From assembly GCA_030849065.1 (NCBI GenBank), contig JASAON010001628.1, positions 59,396-123,395 on the forward strand: 64,000 nucleotides of DNA, given 5' to 3'. Positions 34,786 through 45,015 of the stretch are shown here, one piece after another; the first letter of the stretch is position 1; each line of letters begins with the position of its first letter. The position numbers and the translations under genes are program-made. The notes under the pieces are model-generated. The model was not told the origin of the DNA, ran no database searches, and saw only the letters and a program-made list of their open reading frames with translations. The stretch is from Jaenimonas drosophilae (Eukaryota > Euglenozoa > Kinetoplastea > Trypanosomatida > Trypanosomatidae).

Positions 34786-34920
34786 GAAGGCATGCTGCAG
34801 AAGTCTCCGTGGCTTAATCTCCACAAGACAACATTGACCTGTTTTTTTTGTCTCAGACAACGATCTTCATTGGTGCACGACTTGCTATTAATTCCTCAAA
34901 GATATTGTCTTCGTGCCTTG

Positions 34921-34943
34921 TGTTTTTTTTGTTTCGTTCTTAG
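34921..34943 (+). promoter_or_regulatory. predicted trans-splice acceptor for DNAAF3
   Basis: The tract TGTTTTTTTTGTTTCGTTCT precedes AG at 34942-34943, 47 nt upstream of the ATG at 34991. This supports that ATG over the in-frame GTG at 34913. Confidence 0.6.
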
Positions 34944-34990
34944 CCGTTCCATCAATCGTCATTGTAGTTTGCCTAGACCTGCTTCGCTTC

Positions 34991-36685
34991 ATGAGTGACA
35001 AGTACCTCCGCGATGAGAAGCAGCAGCTGCTGAATGCGATTGGTAGTGAGTTGTCTTGGGGTTGGTCCCCAGCCGTAGACTTTGGCAAGTTGTTGGCACC
35101 CATTCTGGAAGAGCGGGCCTCATCCTCTGCACCAAAGTGTGAAAAGCAACCCGCTAAATACACTGATGCTACAACAATGGAACTTCCAAAACAACCAGCT
35201 CGAACGAAGGAAGAAGCGGAGCTGGATGATCTCATTGGCCAAATCCATGCGGGTCAAGGAGGCAGCAAGAATACTGGTGCCGCACCTGGAGAACACAAGG
35301 ATGACAATGTTGTCTCAATTCTTCTGGCTGGGGCCAGCGATATTCGCCACATTCTTCGCACCCTCGCAACACTACGCGTGGCGGAGGCGGAGCGGGAGAA
35401 GCAGAACCCCACGGATAGTCAGACAGGGCCACGCTACGACTTCTATCTCTACGAGCCCAACCTTCGCGTGCACTGTCGTCACTTGTTCTTTTTGCAGTGG
35501 CTCGTCGATAGTATCTTCTCGCTGGAGGAGATGGAGGAGCGCGTGCTCATGTTTCTCGATGTGTTGGGAAATGCCAACGTTCGCGACATCACCGCGGCGC
35601 AGTACCGTCGTGTTGTCCAGCGTCTTCTTCGAGGGCTGGAAGGGAAGGAGGCTGGCGATTTGATGCCTCTTGTGGATATGGGGGAGATGAAACTTCGCGA
35701 GCGCGACTTTGTGGAGCAGCAGCTACGACATTGGGTCCGCGATGCCTCCGTGGTCGATCTCTCCGCACAGTGGTCTCAGCGTGTGCGCCAGGAGATGGCG
35801 GAGCGTTACGACAACCGCGACAACATCATTGACTGGGACTTTGTCTTCAAGCTGACAGACTACTCCAACCTGCTTAAATTCCCCGAGTACCGCACCTGGC
35901 GGAACACCGGCGTGGCCTATGACGTGAGCCACATCAACCCACGCCGAGGCTTTTCCTACGACTACACCGTTCCCAACAAGACACTGTGCCAATTCGACCG
36001 TCAAGGTCGTGGGTTCTACTGCGGAGATGTCAAGAACGGGCCCTTCTTCTCCTGTGGGGCAACAACAGAAAACGAGCACATTCGTCACCGCACCACCGAT
36101 GGCACCTGCAAGTATGGCAACGGGGTTGTTTCCATGCACAACATCCGTGCGTGGCTCTACACCTTGATGACTGGCTTGGCATGGCCGTGGGCTGATCATG
36201 CTTTTGCCTGGGATGATGCCAAGAACTACAACTACCTGCCCCCAGGAACCCCAAGCGGAGTGGAGTACCAAGCAAAGATGCCGCAGGTGCGCTTTCACTT
36301 GGTTGGCCTCGACTTTGCCCGCTTCCTCAGCCACCAAACGAAGCGCGGCCTTCGTTTTGATGCCGCCTTTTTTGGTACGTCGTGCACGCAGATGATGGAT
36401 GCCTCATTCTTTAAGATGTCCATGGCGTCGGATGGGGTGGTGGTGGCGGAAACAGCGAAGTTTGTCGTGGATGCCGAGGATGAGGCCAAGGCTGCCTTTG
36501 TGCAGAAGATTCTGAGCCTTGGAGTGGAGGGCGGGTGGGAGAAGGATGGGAAGCGCACCGACGAGCTCCACGAAGGTCAACCGCTTCCACGAGCCTACGA
36601 AGGAACGCTCACCAAGGCACAGCAGATGTCCTTGGATCGGTACAAGCTTCCATTCCAGGTGGTGCTGCGTCGACGGACTCAATGA
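34991..36685 (+). CDS. DNAAF3: Dynein axonemal assembly factor 3 (PF22)
   Basis: DNAAF3/PF22 is a cytoplasmic factor needed to preassemble axonemal dynein arms before transport into the flagellum. The 564-aa product shows the family signatures in order. A Rossmann-like start, VSILLAGASDIRHILRTLA, lies at about residue 104. YDFYLYEPNLRVHCRHLFFL and a conserved FLDVLGNANVRD follow. The middle of the protein carries VRQEMAERYDNRDNIIDWD and then WRNTGVAYDVS, with VPNKTL soon after. The C-terminal part contains VRFHLVGLDFARFLSHQTKR and a DAAFFGTS segment typical of the second domain. The N-terminal 90 residues are a less conserved, charged extension. Together with RSP3 and other candidate axonemal proteins nearby it suggests an active flagellum. 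Confidence 0.92.
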   Translation: MSDKYLRDEKQQLLNAIGSELSWGWSPAVDFGKLLAPILEERASSSAPKCEKQPAKYTDATTMELPKQPARTKEEAELDDLIGQIHAGQGGSKNTGAAPGEHKDDNVVSILLAGASDIRHILRTLATLRVAEAEREKQNPTDSQTGPRYDFYLYEPNLRVHCRHLFFLQWLVDSIFSLEEMEERVLMFLDVLGNANVRDITAAQYRRVVQRLLRGLEGKEAGDLMPLVDMGEMKLRERDFVEQQLRHWVRDASVVDLSAQWSQRVRQEMAERYDNRDNIIDWDFVFKLTDYSNLLKFPEYRTWRNTGVAYDVSHINPRRGFSYDYTVPNKTLCQFDRQGRGFYCGDVKNGPFFSCGATTENEHIRHRTTDGTCKYGNGVVSMHNIRAWLYTLMTGLAWPWADHAFAWDDAKNYNYLPPGTPSGVEYQAKMPQVRFHLVGLDFARFLSHQTKRGLRFDAAFFGTSCTQMMDASFFKMSMASDGVVVAETAKFVVDAEDEAKAAFVQKILSLGVEGGWEKDGKRTDELHEGQPLPRAYEGTLTKAQQMSLDRYKLPFQVVLRRRTQ

Positions 36686-36990
36686 TCGGGTCACTTCTAT
36701 TCCGTGGGAGGAAGAACTTTTCTGCCAGCCAACTGCATCACGTTGTTCCGTGTTTGGTATTGGTGCCTTGCGCATAACTCCATCCATCAATATCATGTAT
36801 CTATTTTTGTATCTTCCTTCTTTTTTTGTTGCGGAAGTCTTGAAGTTGTTTGGCCCCTCATCGGCCTACGCAGACGGAAGAGAGGGCGGTATCCAACAAG
36901 CAAGTGTGTCTTGCAGTCTTCCGTCCATTCAGCAGTGTGCTTTTTGCTTCACACGAAAACGTGTATTCCCACTCCTTGTTTTGTAGGGAG
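36686..36990. other. short intergenic region with splice signal
   Basis: A pyrimidine tract at about 36802-36830 (ATCTTCCTTCTTTTTTTG) is followed by AG at 36836-36837, giving a 5' UTR of about 153 nt for the next gene. A later AG at 36985-36986 would leave only 4 nt. No gene was seen. Confidence 0.5.
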
Positions 36991-39870
36991 ATGTCGTCGT
37001 CACGACTAAGCGACTCTGTGGAGATTCGCAGCCTTCCAGCTGCCCGTGGCCTCCACTGGTTAGACGCGGTACATCCCCCAACAGTTCCTGCTCCTGCTGC
37101 TGCTGCTGCCTTTGCAGCCAACGACAACTCGTCTTCTGAGTTAACGCCGAATGCAGCTCGAGCATCATCACCTAAGCCAGAACAACAGACAACTCCAGCA
37201 GGGAAGCAGCGCACGCAGCAAGAACTGTGTGGAGCAAGCCCCATTGCAGTGGAGGACGAGGCCGCCACAGACATCTCCGACGGCACTCCCCCAACGGCCG
37301 CGGCCTTGACCCTCAAGTTCCAGCGTATCGCCGCGGCAGCCAAGGAGCGCACCCCCGAGGCCGCCAAACCTCCTCGCCCAACCTCCCTGGCTACTCGAGT
37401 ATCTCGGCAGGTGGCCAAGGGTGGCTATGCCAGTCGCCTGGAAGCCTCCAAGAACAGCAGCACCAGGACGACGGGAGCTGGGGTGCAGGACTACCGCGGT
37501 GCCCTCGTGAGCGCCGTCCTCGACAGCCCTGCACCTGCAACAACAACCACCACCAACCCGTCCAAGTGTGTGGAGGAGCGCAGCCCAGAAACTGAGGATG
37601 GCTGTGACGATGATATGGAGAGTGAGTGCAGACAAGAGATTCCACAGCCCGTCGCACGTTCTCCCTTTCACGACTCAAGTCGCCACGTGGCGCAGCACAG
37701 CTCCTTCAGCTCTGCCATTGTGCAAGCGCTATCTCAAAGTGAAGGCGCCGCCATCTTGTCCATGAGCCAAGCAAGCTACCTCTCCCACCTCCCAGCCAAG
37801 GACAGCGATGCCAGAGACGGGATGCCCGTCGATGCCCAATCGCGTCGTGCGCTGGCCCTCTACGACGATGCAATTAGGTCCAAGATGGCCAAGGAGCACT
37901 GGGCCTCGCTGGAGCGTGCTCGTCAGGAGCTGTTGGAGGAAGCTCGACTGGCTCGTGACTGCCCCTTTCAGCCTCAGGTATCCGCCTACGCCGCCAAAAT
38001 CAAGCGTCCGGCAGAGCTGCGTCCTGAAAATCGAGCCAAGGCGGAACTCCTACGGCGCACACAGTGGATTGCGATGAGGCAACAGGAGGAGGTCCTCAAG
38101 GAGCTGGAGAGCTGCACCTTCCGCCCACTCACTCTTCGTGCAGTGGAGCTGAATCCAGAGGCGTTGCAGATCAACCCCGAAATCTTTGCGGAGCTCTACC
38201 ACGAAGCGCAAGAGAAGCACCACTTTGAGACCGTCATTCGACCACAGGTGGTCGAGCAGTTGGAGCGACGACGTGCTCATGGCGATTTTGCATTACCGAT
38301 GGAGAAGGTGCAGGAGGTGGTGGACCGCCTTTTCACGCGTGCAGTGACGATATCTGCCGCCAACGCGGAGGAGCTGGCCAGAGTACATGCGAATCAAGGA
38401 AAGCCAGAGCTCTCCGCCGAAACTCAGCGCATTATCGAAAGACAAATACACAAGGGTGAACGCGACAGTGACGTCGTCAGCAACCTGTACCAGGTTCGAC
38501 GAGGACCCAGTCTGGACGCGCTTCTGGATGAGCGCATTCGTCTCGGGGAGGAACGCATGGCTCAGGCTCTTCGAGCACAGGAGTCCGAGAAGGAGCGTCA
38601 GCGGCTTGAGCGCCAGCGGATTCGAACAGTCCTCGCCGCCAAGTTTCGCGCGCTGGCCCGTCGAGTCTGCACCGCACGCAGGCAGGTTTTTCGTCCAGGA
38701 ATGTCCTACTCCATCGTGGATATCGCCAAGGCTGCATTGGATGTGCTGCTTCCAAAAGAGGCAGAGGAGCTCCTCGGGGCAGTGGAGCACTGCGGCATGG
38801 AGAAACTCAATGAGGCCTCCTTCATTGTCCTGATTCTCCGCTACGCACAAGATCGCTATGCGGAACACAATCAGCAGTGCGCCATTCTTTTGGAACCCCC
38901 TCCAGCAAACACCATCGCCTCGCAGAAGCGGATGGAGCGCAGTGGTGGAGATGCATCTGCCTCCTACACTGGCCAACAGTCAACCTCCTCCTTTCGGCGC
39001 ATCAAGCGGGAGAAGGCCGATCCTGAGCTTCTGGAGCGGGCCAAGGCGAAGCGCGAAGAGCGCAAGGAGCAGTGGCGGCAAGAGGCATTGCGGCGAGAAC
39101 GGGGGGAGATGGAAGACGAGGAAGCTGTTGAGCTCACCTTCAAGCCCGCACCACGACGACTGATTCCCTACGAGTGTCGTCCAGATGTTGTCGTGGAGGT
39201 GAAGACCACCAAGGCAGATGCATTAAGGCGGGCACACATTCGAGAGAAGCAGCGCGCTCTTCATGAAGCGCCAGACCCACTTGCTGTGCCTGACTTCGTG
39301 GCTACTCTGGGTGTTCCCCTGTCGGAGACTCGTGGTCCATCATCCACGCGTCAGCCCCCCACCTCGCGCGTTCTCTTTTCACATGACCGCAACTCAAGCA
39401 ATCCCGCCCCAGACAAAAGCCACCGACGGTATTCCTCTCCCGACTCGGCAGCGATGGCTGAGGAGGACGATGGGCCGCGTGGTGACGCGGACGGTCGTCG
39501 GCGCGGTGCAACGCACAGTGCTGCGGCAACCTCCTTGAGTAGTCCGCATCGCAGCTCCTACGGCAGGCAGAGAAGCTCTCCACCCCCTGAGCTCAACGAT
39601 GAAGCAGCACGTCGTCGAGCCCGTGGCTCGGGAACGATCATGCCCTCATCGATGAGTCGAGATGCCCCAACCCAACCAAATGCCGCTGCTCGATCACCGC
39701 CTTCTGCGTCGCACTTGACACGCGCACGTGGAGAGCGGCTCTATCGCGATGTTATATCCGAGCATGGAGCATTTGGCGGTGAAGAGGCACTCGCACACCT
39801 CGGTCGTGAGCTGCTGATGCGGCAGTTGCGGGACTTTCAAGAACAACGGGCTGGCAGTCGTAGTCCATAG
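36991..39870 (+). CDS. Hypothetical cytoskeletal-type protein with Cys-x-Phe-x-Pro motifs, 959 aa
   Basis: No named family was recognised. The first 300 residues are Ala/Pro/Ser-rich and probably disordered. The middle (about 290-480) is helical and carries two short motifs, CPFQPQV and CTFRPLT, each after a Glu/Arg-rich helix; LTFKPAPRR near residue 715 is a third, cysteine-less relative. Repeated CxFxP-type motifs of this kind occur in several kinetoplastid and ciliate cytoskeletal and flagellar proteins; I treat that as a hint only. A helical block (about 540-640) contains AKFRALARRVCTARRQVF. A basic coiled coil (about 680-720) precedes a long Ser/Arg/Pro-rich tail. The start at 36991 is the first ATG after the splice region; the frame extends upstream only through non-ATG codons. 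Location and function are unknown. Confidence 0.8.
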   Translation: MSSSRLSDSVEIRSLPAARGLHWLDAVHPPTVPAPAAAAAFAANDNSSSELTPNAARASSPKPEQQTTPAGKQRTQQELCGASPIAVEDEAATDISDGTPPTAAALTLKFQRIAAAAKERTPEAAKPPRPTSLATRVSRQVAKGGYASRLEASKNSSTRTTGAGVQDYRGALVSAVLDSPAPATTTTTNPSKCVEERSPETEDGCDDDMESECRQEIPQPVARSPFHDSSRHVAQHSSFSSAIVQALSQSEGAAILSMSQASYLSHLPAKDSDARDGMPVDAQSRRALALYDDAIRSKMAKEHWASLERARQELLEEARLARDCPFQPQVSAYAAKIKRPAELRPENRAKAELLRRTQWIAMRQQEEVLKELESCTFRPLTLRAVELNPEALQINPEIFAELYHEAQEKHHFETVIRPQVVEQLERRRAHGDFALPMEKVQEVVDRLFTRAVTISAANAEELARVHANQGKPELSAETQRIIERQIHKGERDSDVVSNLYQVRRGPSLDALLDERIRLGEERMAQALRAQESEKERQRLERQRIRTVLAAKFRALARRVCTARRQVFRPGMSYSIVDIAKAALDVLLPKEAEELLGAVEHCGMEKLNEASFIVLILRYAQDRYAEHNQQCAILLEPPPANTIASQKRMERSGGDASASYTGQQSTSSFRRIKREKADPELLERAKAKREERKEQWRQEALRRERGEMEDEEAVELTFKPAPRRLIPYECRPDVVVEVKTTKADALRRAHIREKQRALHEAPDPLAVPDFVATLGVPLSETRGPSSTRQPPTSRVLFSHDRNSSNPAPDKSHRRYSSPDSAAMAEEDDGPRGDADGRRRGATHSAAATSLSSPHRSSYGRQRSSPPPELNDEAARRRARGSGTIMPSSMSRDAPTQPNAAARSPPSASHLTRARGERLYRDVISEHGAFGGEEALAHLGRELLMRQLRDFQEQRAGSRSP

Positions 39871-40379
39871 TAGTGCGAATGTTGCTATTTTTGTGTGTTT
39901 GTGTCAGGCGTTAGATGAGACTACAGCAACCACACACACATACACACACACATAAGAAATACAGCCATGACGTATATGAAGACCTACTTTCCTGCCTCCT
40001 TCCTCATATATTGTGGGTGGCGCAAACGGTCAGGAAGAGGTTCGATGATAGACGCACTTGAGATAGAATTCTCCCAATCTTCTCGTTCCTTGTGTGTCAG
40101 CACGACGTGCCGCACAGTCATTGTTGTTGGACTCCCAGTGCAGAGCTACACATGAATCTTCATATATCACTTTTCCTCCATTCTTCTTTCTCTGTCTATC
40201 GCTTTACTTGATTTAGTGTGTGTGTGTGCTTCAGCACAAGTGTGCTATCTCCGGGTACCGTCTTCTCTATCACTCCGTGTGGTTGAGATTGTCTCGCGGT
40301 TCTTTTTTTTGCCGTAGTGCGCGCATTCACTCCTTCATTTTACACTTTTCTTTAGAGCAACACGGGGATAAGGTCCGCC
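39871..40379. other. intergenic region with CA tract
   Basis: Contains CA-rich repeats near 39931-39953, a GT tract near 40217-40229 and pyrimidine tracts leading to the next gene. A GGTTCGATGATAG string near 40039 was considered as a tRNA B box and rejected. Confidence 0.5.
40331..40355 (+). promoter_or_regulatory. predicted trans-splice acceptor for the 440-aa coiled-coil gene
   Basis: TCCTTCATTTTACACTTTTC leads to AG at 40354-40355, 25 nt before the ATG at 40380. An earlier tract with AG at 40316-40317 is an alternative. Confidence 0.5.
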
Positions 40380-41702
40380 ATGGATCGTTCCTCGCGGCAG
40401 CCAACCGCGCGTTCGCAGGGCAGCGCACCCAAGCAGAAGCTGAACTCCCGTGATTGTGTGGCCTATGTAGCACAACTTCAGGGTGTTATGGTAGCTGCCA
40501 CGGAAGAAACCCCTCCCGGCGTGGACACGGCGGAGGTGGAGTATCGCATGAGCTTGATTCAGGCTGCTATTGATGAAGTCGAGAGGCGCAATCAGGAGCT
40601 AGCGGAGGAGCGTGATGCGGCACTACAGAAGCGCGTCATGGACACCCACGCTCGCCGTCGTGAAGCTCGTGAGGCTGCGGAGAACCAGATTGCCAAGTCC
40701 AACCAGGAGCGCCTGCTTCAGGTTCAGGAGATGAACGAGATGCAGCAGGCCTACTACAAGGACCGCAATCAGCGCATCGATGAAAAGGCGGTGAAGTGCA
40801 AGGAGTACGGAGAGAAGGTCCAAATAGAAACCGTGGACAAGGCTGCTGCGAATGAGGTTCACCGCAACAGAAATATAGCAAATCTCATGAAGCAGCGTGA
40901 AGCGCACCGTCGGGAGATGAAAGAGCGCGAGGATGCAAAGCAGGAATACGCACGTGATGTGCTCCGTCGACGTGCCGTACAGGAAGAGAAGGATCGCGTA
41001 GAGAAGGAGCAAAAGTCACTGCTTCATGAACAGCAGATCCAAGCAACGTTAGCATCCATTCGTGACAGCCGTCGAAGCAAGTGGACGGCAAAGGGAAAGG
41101 CATCTCGCGCACGGTCTCGTGTAGTCTTTGAAAACGGGCAGGCAATCCTCGAAACGGAGCTAAAGGATCATGAAATGTTGGTGGAGGAACTCCACGAGCG
41201 TGAGCGCGCTCAGCAGATGCGCTATGCGGAAGACAAGGCTGACCGCGACCTCTACCTGCAGCAGCGAGCCCAATTTCACGCCATGCGGCAAGATGAGCAG
41301 CAAAAGAAGTTAATCAAGCTGCTCGAGGAGCGAGAAAAGCGTGGAGAGGCCATTGTAAAGCAGGCTCAGGAGAAGAAGCAGCGCGGAGATAATGTGCAGA
41401 TGAAAAATGCGGATCAGTACAGCAAGATTGCGTGCCGCCGCCGCCGTGAATTGGCAGAGCACCAAAAGCGCGCGCATCAACTGCAGCACCGGCGCCACTT
41501 GGAGTCTCTGCAAAACAACTACGAACGGTGGAACCAACGTGCAGCCCGCATCATCACTGAGCTGCACGAAGTGCTGGCGGAACCAAAGGAGAAGCCAGGC
41601 AGTCAGCAGGCCACTTATCAGTACCGCGATATGCCTGTAGAGGAAGACCCTGGTGAGGCACGAGCGGTCCGACTTCCCTCTCCTTCCGATTTTGCCGTGT
41701 AA
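40380..41702 (+). CDS. Coiled-coil protein, 440 aa
   Basis: After a short basic N-terminus, almost the whole protein (about residues 40-390) is Glu/Arg/Lys/Gln-rich with heptad-like spacing and no Pro, indicating a long coiled coil. Conserved-looking blocks are MSLIQAAIDEVERRNQELAE, NIANLMKQREAHRREMKERE and ESLQNNYERWNQRAARI. The last 40 residues are Pro-rich. There are no membrane spans or zinc ligands. Such proteins in kinetoplastids are often axonemal or subpellicular microtubule components, and its neighbours include DNAAF3 and another cytoskeletal-type protein, but a specific assignment is not possible from sequence. The ATG at 40380 directly follows a clear splice acceptor. Confidence 0.85.
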   Translation: MDRSSRQPTARSQGSAPKQKLNSRDCVAYVAQLQGVMVAATEETPPGVDTAEVEYRMSLIQAAIDEVERRNQELAEERDAALQKRVMDTHARRREAREAAENQIAKSNQERLLQVQEMNEMQQAYYKDRNQRIDEKAVKCKEYGEKVQIETVDKAAANEVHRNRNIANLMKQREAHRREMKEREDAKQEYARDVLRRRAVQEEKDRVEKEQKSLLHEQQIQATLASIRDSRRSKWTAKGKASRARSRVVFENGQAILETELKDHEMLVEELHERERAQQMRYAEDKADRDLYLQQRAQFHAMRQDEQQKKLIKLLEEREKRGEAIVKQAQEKKQRGDNVQMKNADQYSKIACRRRRELAEHQKRAHQLQHRRHLESLQNNYERWNQRAARIITELHEVLAEPKEKPGSQQATYQYRDMPVEEDPGEARAVRLPSPSDFAV

Positions 41703-42258
41703 ACACAAGCACGTAGAGGCAATGCGCTGGCAATGCCAACTGCTGCTCATGTTGTACTTCTTCAGCGGGTCAAGGTATTTGGAGTGAAAGACTCCACGTC
41801 TCACCGGCCCTGTTGCGGTGTCGGCTGGTGCACTTGTAAAGAAGCCCCACAAATGTACATAAAGATGGAGCTGGTGCATCGTCCAGACCATTGTTTGTTT
41901 TGATGTGTGCGCAAACTATGCCCATGGTGTGAATGAGTGTTCCACCTTGTCATCCTTAGTCGCAAGCTACGCATTTCTTTTTTTTTTGCCGATTTCCTCG
42001 CACACACACATTCATGTCGTGTGGAGTGGGTGAAGATGAAGGAAGAGTACTGTACATGTCCTCAATATCCAACCATCATCTTCAATCTTCCTCCTTCTAT
42101 CAATAGTAGCCACAGAGCAAGTTCGGGTGCCTTTCCTTTTTTGCCACACTCGCACCTCCACACCTGCAGTGAATCCTCTGACGCCTAGGGGATTGTTTTG
42201 TCTGTCTTCTAGGACTTCTTGCTGCTCAGTTGGTGTGTATTGTCGAGCTACGACAAAC
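41703..42258. other. intergenic region upstream of the 918-aa protein gene
   Basis: Contains a T10 run near 41979 and a tract ending TCTGTCTTCT with AG at 42211-42212, the likely splice acceptor of the next gene (5' UTR about 46 nt). No coding region was seen. Confidence 0.55.
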
Positions 42259-45015
42259 ATGCTTCGCCATCGACATGCTTCAGCTACTTCATGTGCCTTC
42301 CATAGTGGTCAACGTCAGTTCACGGCACCGTCGCTGTTGCTGCGGCAGATGAGTGGCCGAGAGCCCGTTCACGGTGCTGGCCTCGTGAAGCACGAGCCGA
42401 TGTCTGGCTTCAAGAAGGGCTCTGGCGGGCCGGCCTACCACCGCTTCATCTCAGAAGCCCCACCCGCTGCGGACCTCTTCCGTACTGCCGTCCACGAAGG
42501 TCTCGGAACCGGCCCGCAGGACCCCTATCGCCGAACGTTGCCCAACCAGCCCTCCGTCCTCCCGGAGAGCACCGTTCTCACCACCCCCTCCGCCCTGGCC
42601 CCCACCCTGGACGAACGCAAGCAGATTGACCGCAAGTGGGGCACCATTCAGTACTGGGTTGGCGGGAAGCACCCTCGTCTGCCCATTTATTTGGAGGAGA
42701 TGGTCGTCCCCCGTGCAGCCCCCGTCTCTCCCGCGGCGCAGCAGCTACTCTCTGAAGTGGAGACCAAGGTTCTCCCGTCCATCGCCCAGAGGCAGAAGCA
42801 GGAGCCCGCAGAGAAGGTGCAAGCAGCGCTGGTTGGTCGGTGGGCCAAGGCAGTGTCCGACTATGGAGAGATGAGTGCTGCCTATCTGTTCGATCGCGCT
42901 GGCTTCGAAACCAAGCTTCAGGAGCTCCATAGCCAAACGGAGAGTGAGATGTTGCGTATTGCTGGTGGAACAGCTGATGAGATCAAGCTCGCCCTTGAGG
43001 TCCTTCGTCGCAAAGCGGTTCTGAAACGCAACGCCTTCATTCAGGAAAACCTTCTCCCGTTGTTGGAGAAGGCGGACTACTTGGGTGAGGGCGATGCGGT
43101 GTGGCGTGTCTTCTTCGAGGCGGTGAACAGCAATCGCGGTGACGTGTTTGCCCCTTCCGTCAGTGCCAGAGAAGGAACCACAGCGGACGGTATTCTCTCT
43201 TCAGAGGCTGCATCCACCTCTATCCTTAGCTACACGTGGAAGGCCATTCAACTGGACGACGTCGTTCACACGCCATCTGTCACGGCAGCAGTTGCCCTCT
43301 ACGTGACGCTACTCTCCATTGAGGTGAGTAAGCTCCTCCTGCAGGACGAGTCCCTGCGGTCGGCGAGCTCTCACTTGGATGAGGGCATCGGCCGAAAGCA
43401 GCAGCAGCACCACGAATCACCCGCCCAGCGTGACGTGCGACGATTCCAGCTGGTGGAGTCCACCATCAAGCGCAAGTTCATCCAAGACACCATCGCTACC
43501 CTCTTAGCTACTTCCCCAGGGTCTGCCGCATTGGCTCGAGCGCTGGGGGAAGTCGGACTGCATGACCTCAGTCGGGAGACCGCGCTGTGCAACGCCATGT
43601 CTGATACCTCATCACTGGAAGGAGATGAGGTGAAGAACCTTGTCGGGGGATTTGAAAGCACGGCAGAAGTGAAGACGCTGCTAGCATCCATTTTGGCTGG
43701 AAACAACCAGGAGGTTCGTCAGCACGTCCTCTCAACCTTTGGCGTCATCTCATCCGAGAAGCAGGCTACCTCCATCAATGTGGATGCTCTCATGGCACGC
43801 GTGGACTGGACCACAAACTGGCGACGTCTGACGGCGGACCTACTTCGCCATACCCCCACCATTGAGTGCATGCGGGCGCTGGTCCGCAACGCCATTGGTG
43901 CCAAGGGTACCACGAAGGTGCTCTACAGCGCTTCCTACGCGGATAAGCTAGAGGAGGTGAAGCGGTCACGAGATGAGCGGGAGGCGCGAAAGCAAGAACG
44001 CCTGAAGCGCATTGTCTCAGAGCTGAGCTCACACCACAACGTGAATACATCCATTGAGATGTGCCGTGTACACAGTGGTAGTTTGTTACCAGAGATTGAC
44101 TTCACAGTACTGCAGGCAGAAGTAACAAAAGCCCACAGCTCCACGCAATCCCAGCGGCAGTCGGTAGATCTGCGCGTGCTGGATGGCGTTCTGGGGCTCG
44201 TGCGTCGTCGCCATCCACAGTGGGTTGAGGCTGGCGTTCTCCCTCGTGAGGCCAACCCACTGAGCAACAGCCTAGAGGGGCTGCAGATGATGGTTCGCAT
44301 GTTCGTCCGTCTGGTGTACGTACCTCAAGCTGGTGCCGCCGCCATCGCACAACGCACACGTCGGCGTATCGGTGCGATTGGAAAGGAACCACATGAGTTC
44401 AACGTTCCTGCAGAGGTTGGTATTGTGGAGCAGTTCGACAACCTGCAGTACAAGCGGTACGATTGGCAGGGTTGGTACCAACGCATGGTTGATATTCACA
44501 ATCGCAATGTCAGTATTCGGTGCCGTCTAGATGACTTGAAGCGGCTGGATGGGGCTGGTAATCCCTTTGTGGATGTGCAGACTGAGCGTCGTCTCCGGAT
44601 TCTCAGTGCCGATCGTGTTGGAATGGGTGTGTTGAAGTTGGACAGTGACAAGTATGAAGACCAGGCGGACAACTTAACCTTCGGCTCTACTCGGCTCTCC
44701 AGCCTTCTGGCTGATTCACGGAAGGCACAGCTGGGCCCAGAGTACTGGCCAACGGTGGAGGTGAAGGTGCGCCGTCCTAGCGGGCAGAGCCAGGCCTATT
44801 ACTCTACCATGGATCAGGATCGGATTGAGAAGACGAGCAAGACGCTCTATGAGAAGTACCGCGATGCGAAGAAGCGTAGTCTGTTCGTCACGCCCATGGA
44901 TCTGTGGTTGGATGTCAAGGGTATGCAGGTACGTCAGAAGGTGGATCGGGCGGATGAGCACGGATACACCGTCGATAGCCTTCAGGACACTCTCAATGAT
45001 GGAGGCAGCGCGTAA
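42259..45015 (+). CDS. Large protein with mitochondrial-type presequence, 918 aa
   Basis: The first 35 residues (MLRHRHASATSCAFHSGQRQ and on) are rich in Arg, His, Ser and Thr and have no acidic residue, typical of a mitochondrial presequence. The body has no domain I can name. It is mainly helical, with long Leu/Glu/Arg stretches, and ends in a conserved-looking basic region (about residues 700-910) that includes EQFDNLQYKRYDWQGWYQRM and YEKYRDAKKRSLFVTPMDLW. Tyr/Trp/Arg-rich tails of this kind are seen in kinetoplastid-specific mitoribosomal and ribosome-assembly proteins, so that is my leading guess, held loosely. The ATG at 42259 immediately follows a splice acceptor; the GTG-initiated extension to 42127 would lie across the acceptor. 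Confidence 0.82.
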   Translation: MLRHRHASATSCAFHSGQRQFTAPSLLLRQMSGREPVHGAGLVKHEPMSGFKKGSGGPAYHRFISEAPPAADLFRTAVHEGLGTGPQDPYRRTLPNQPSVLPESTVLTTPSALAPTLDERKQIDRKWGTIQYWVGGKHPRLPIYLEEMVVPRAAPVSPAAQQLLSEVETKVLPSIAQRQKQEPAEKVQAALVGRWAKAVSDYGEMSAAYLFDRAGFETKLQELHSQTESEMLRIAGGTADEIKLALEVLRRKAVLKRNAFIQENLLPLLEKADYLGEGDAVWRVFFEAVNSNRGDVFAPSVSAREGTTADGILSSEAASTSILSYTWKAIQLDDVVHTPSVTAAVALYVTLLSIEVSKLLLQDESLRSASSHLDEGIGRKQQQHHESPAQRDVRRFQLVESTIKRKFIQDTIATLLATSPGSAALARALGEVGLHDLSRETALCNAMSDTSSLEGDEVKNLVGGFESTAEVKTLLASILAGNNQEVRQHVLSTFGVISSEKQATSINVDALMARVDWTTNWRRLTADLLRHTPTIECMRALVRNAIGAKGTTKVLYSASYADKLEEVKRSRDEREARKQERLKRIVSELSSHHNVNTSIEMCRVHSGSLLPEIDFTVLQAEVTKAHSSTQSQRQSVDLRVLDGVLGLVRRRHPQWVEAGVLPREANPLSNSLEGLQMMVRMFVRLVYVPQAGAAAIAQRTRRRIGAIGKEPHEFNVPAEVGIVEQFDNLQYKRYDWQGWYQRMVDIHNRNVSIRCRLDDLKRLDGAGNPFVDVQTERRLRILSADRVGMGVLKLDSDKYEDQADNLTFGSTRLSSLLADSRKAQLGPEYWPTVEVKVRRPSGQSQAYYSTMDQDRIEKTSKTLYEKYRDAKKRSLFVTPMDLWLDVKGMQVRQKVDRADEHGYTVDSLQDTLNDGGSA

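Noticed and set aside
40036..40050. Possible tRNA B box (GGTTCGATGATAG)
   Set aside because: It lacks the closing CC of the B box, and no A box or cloverleaf could be found around it.
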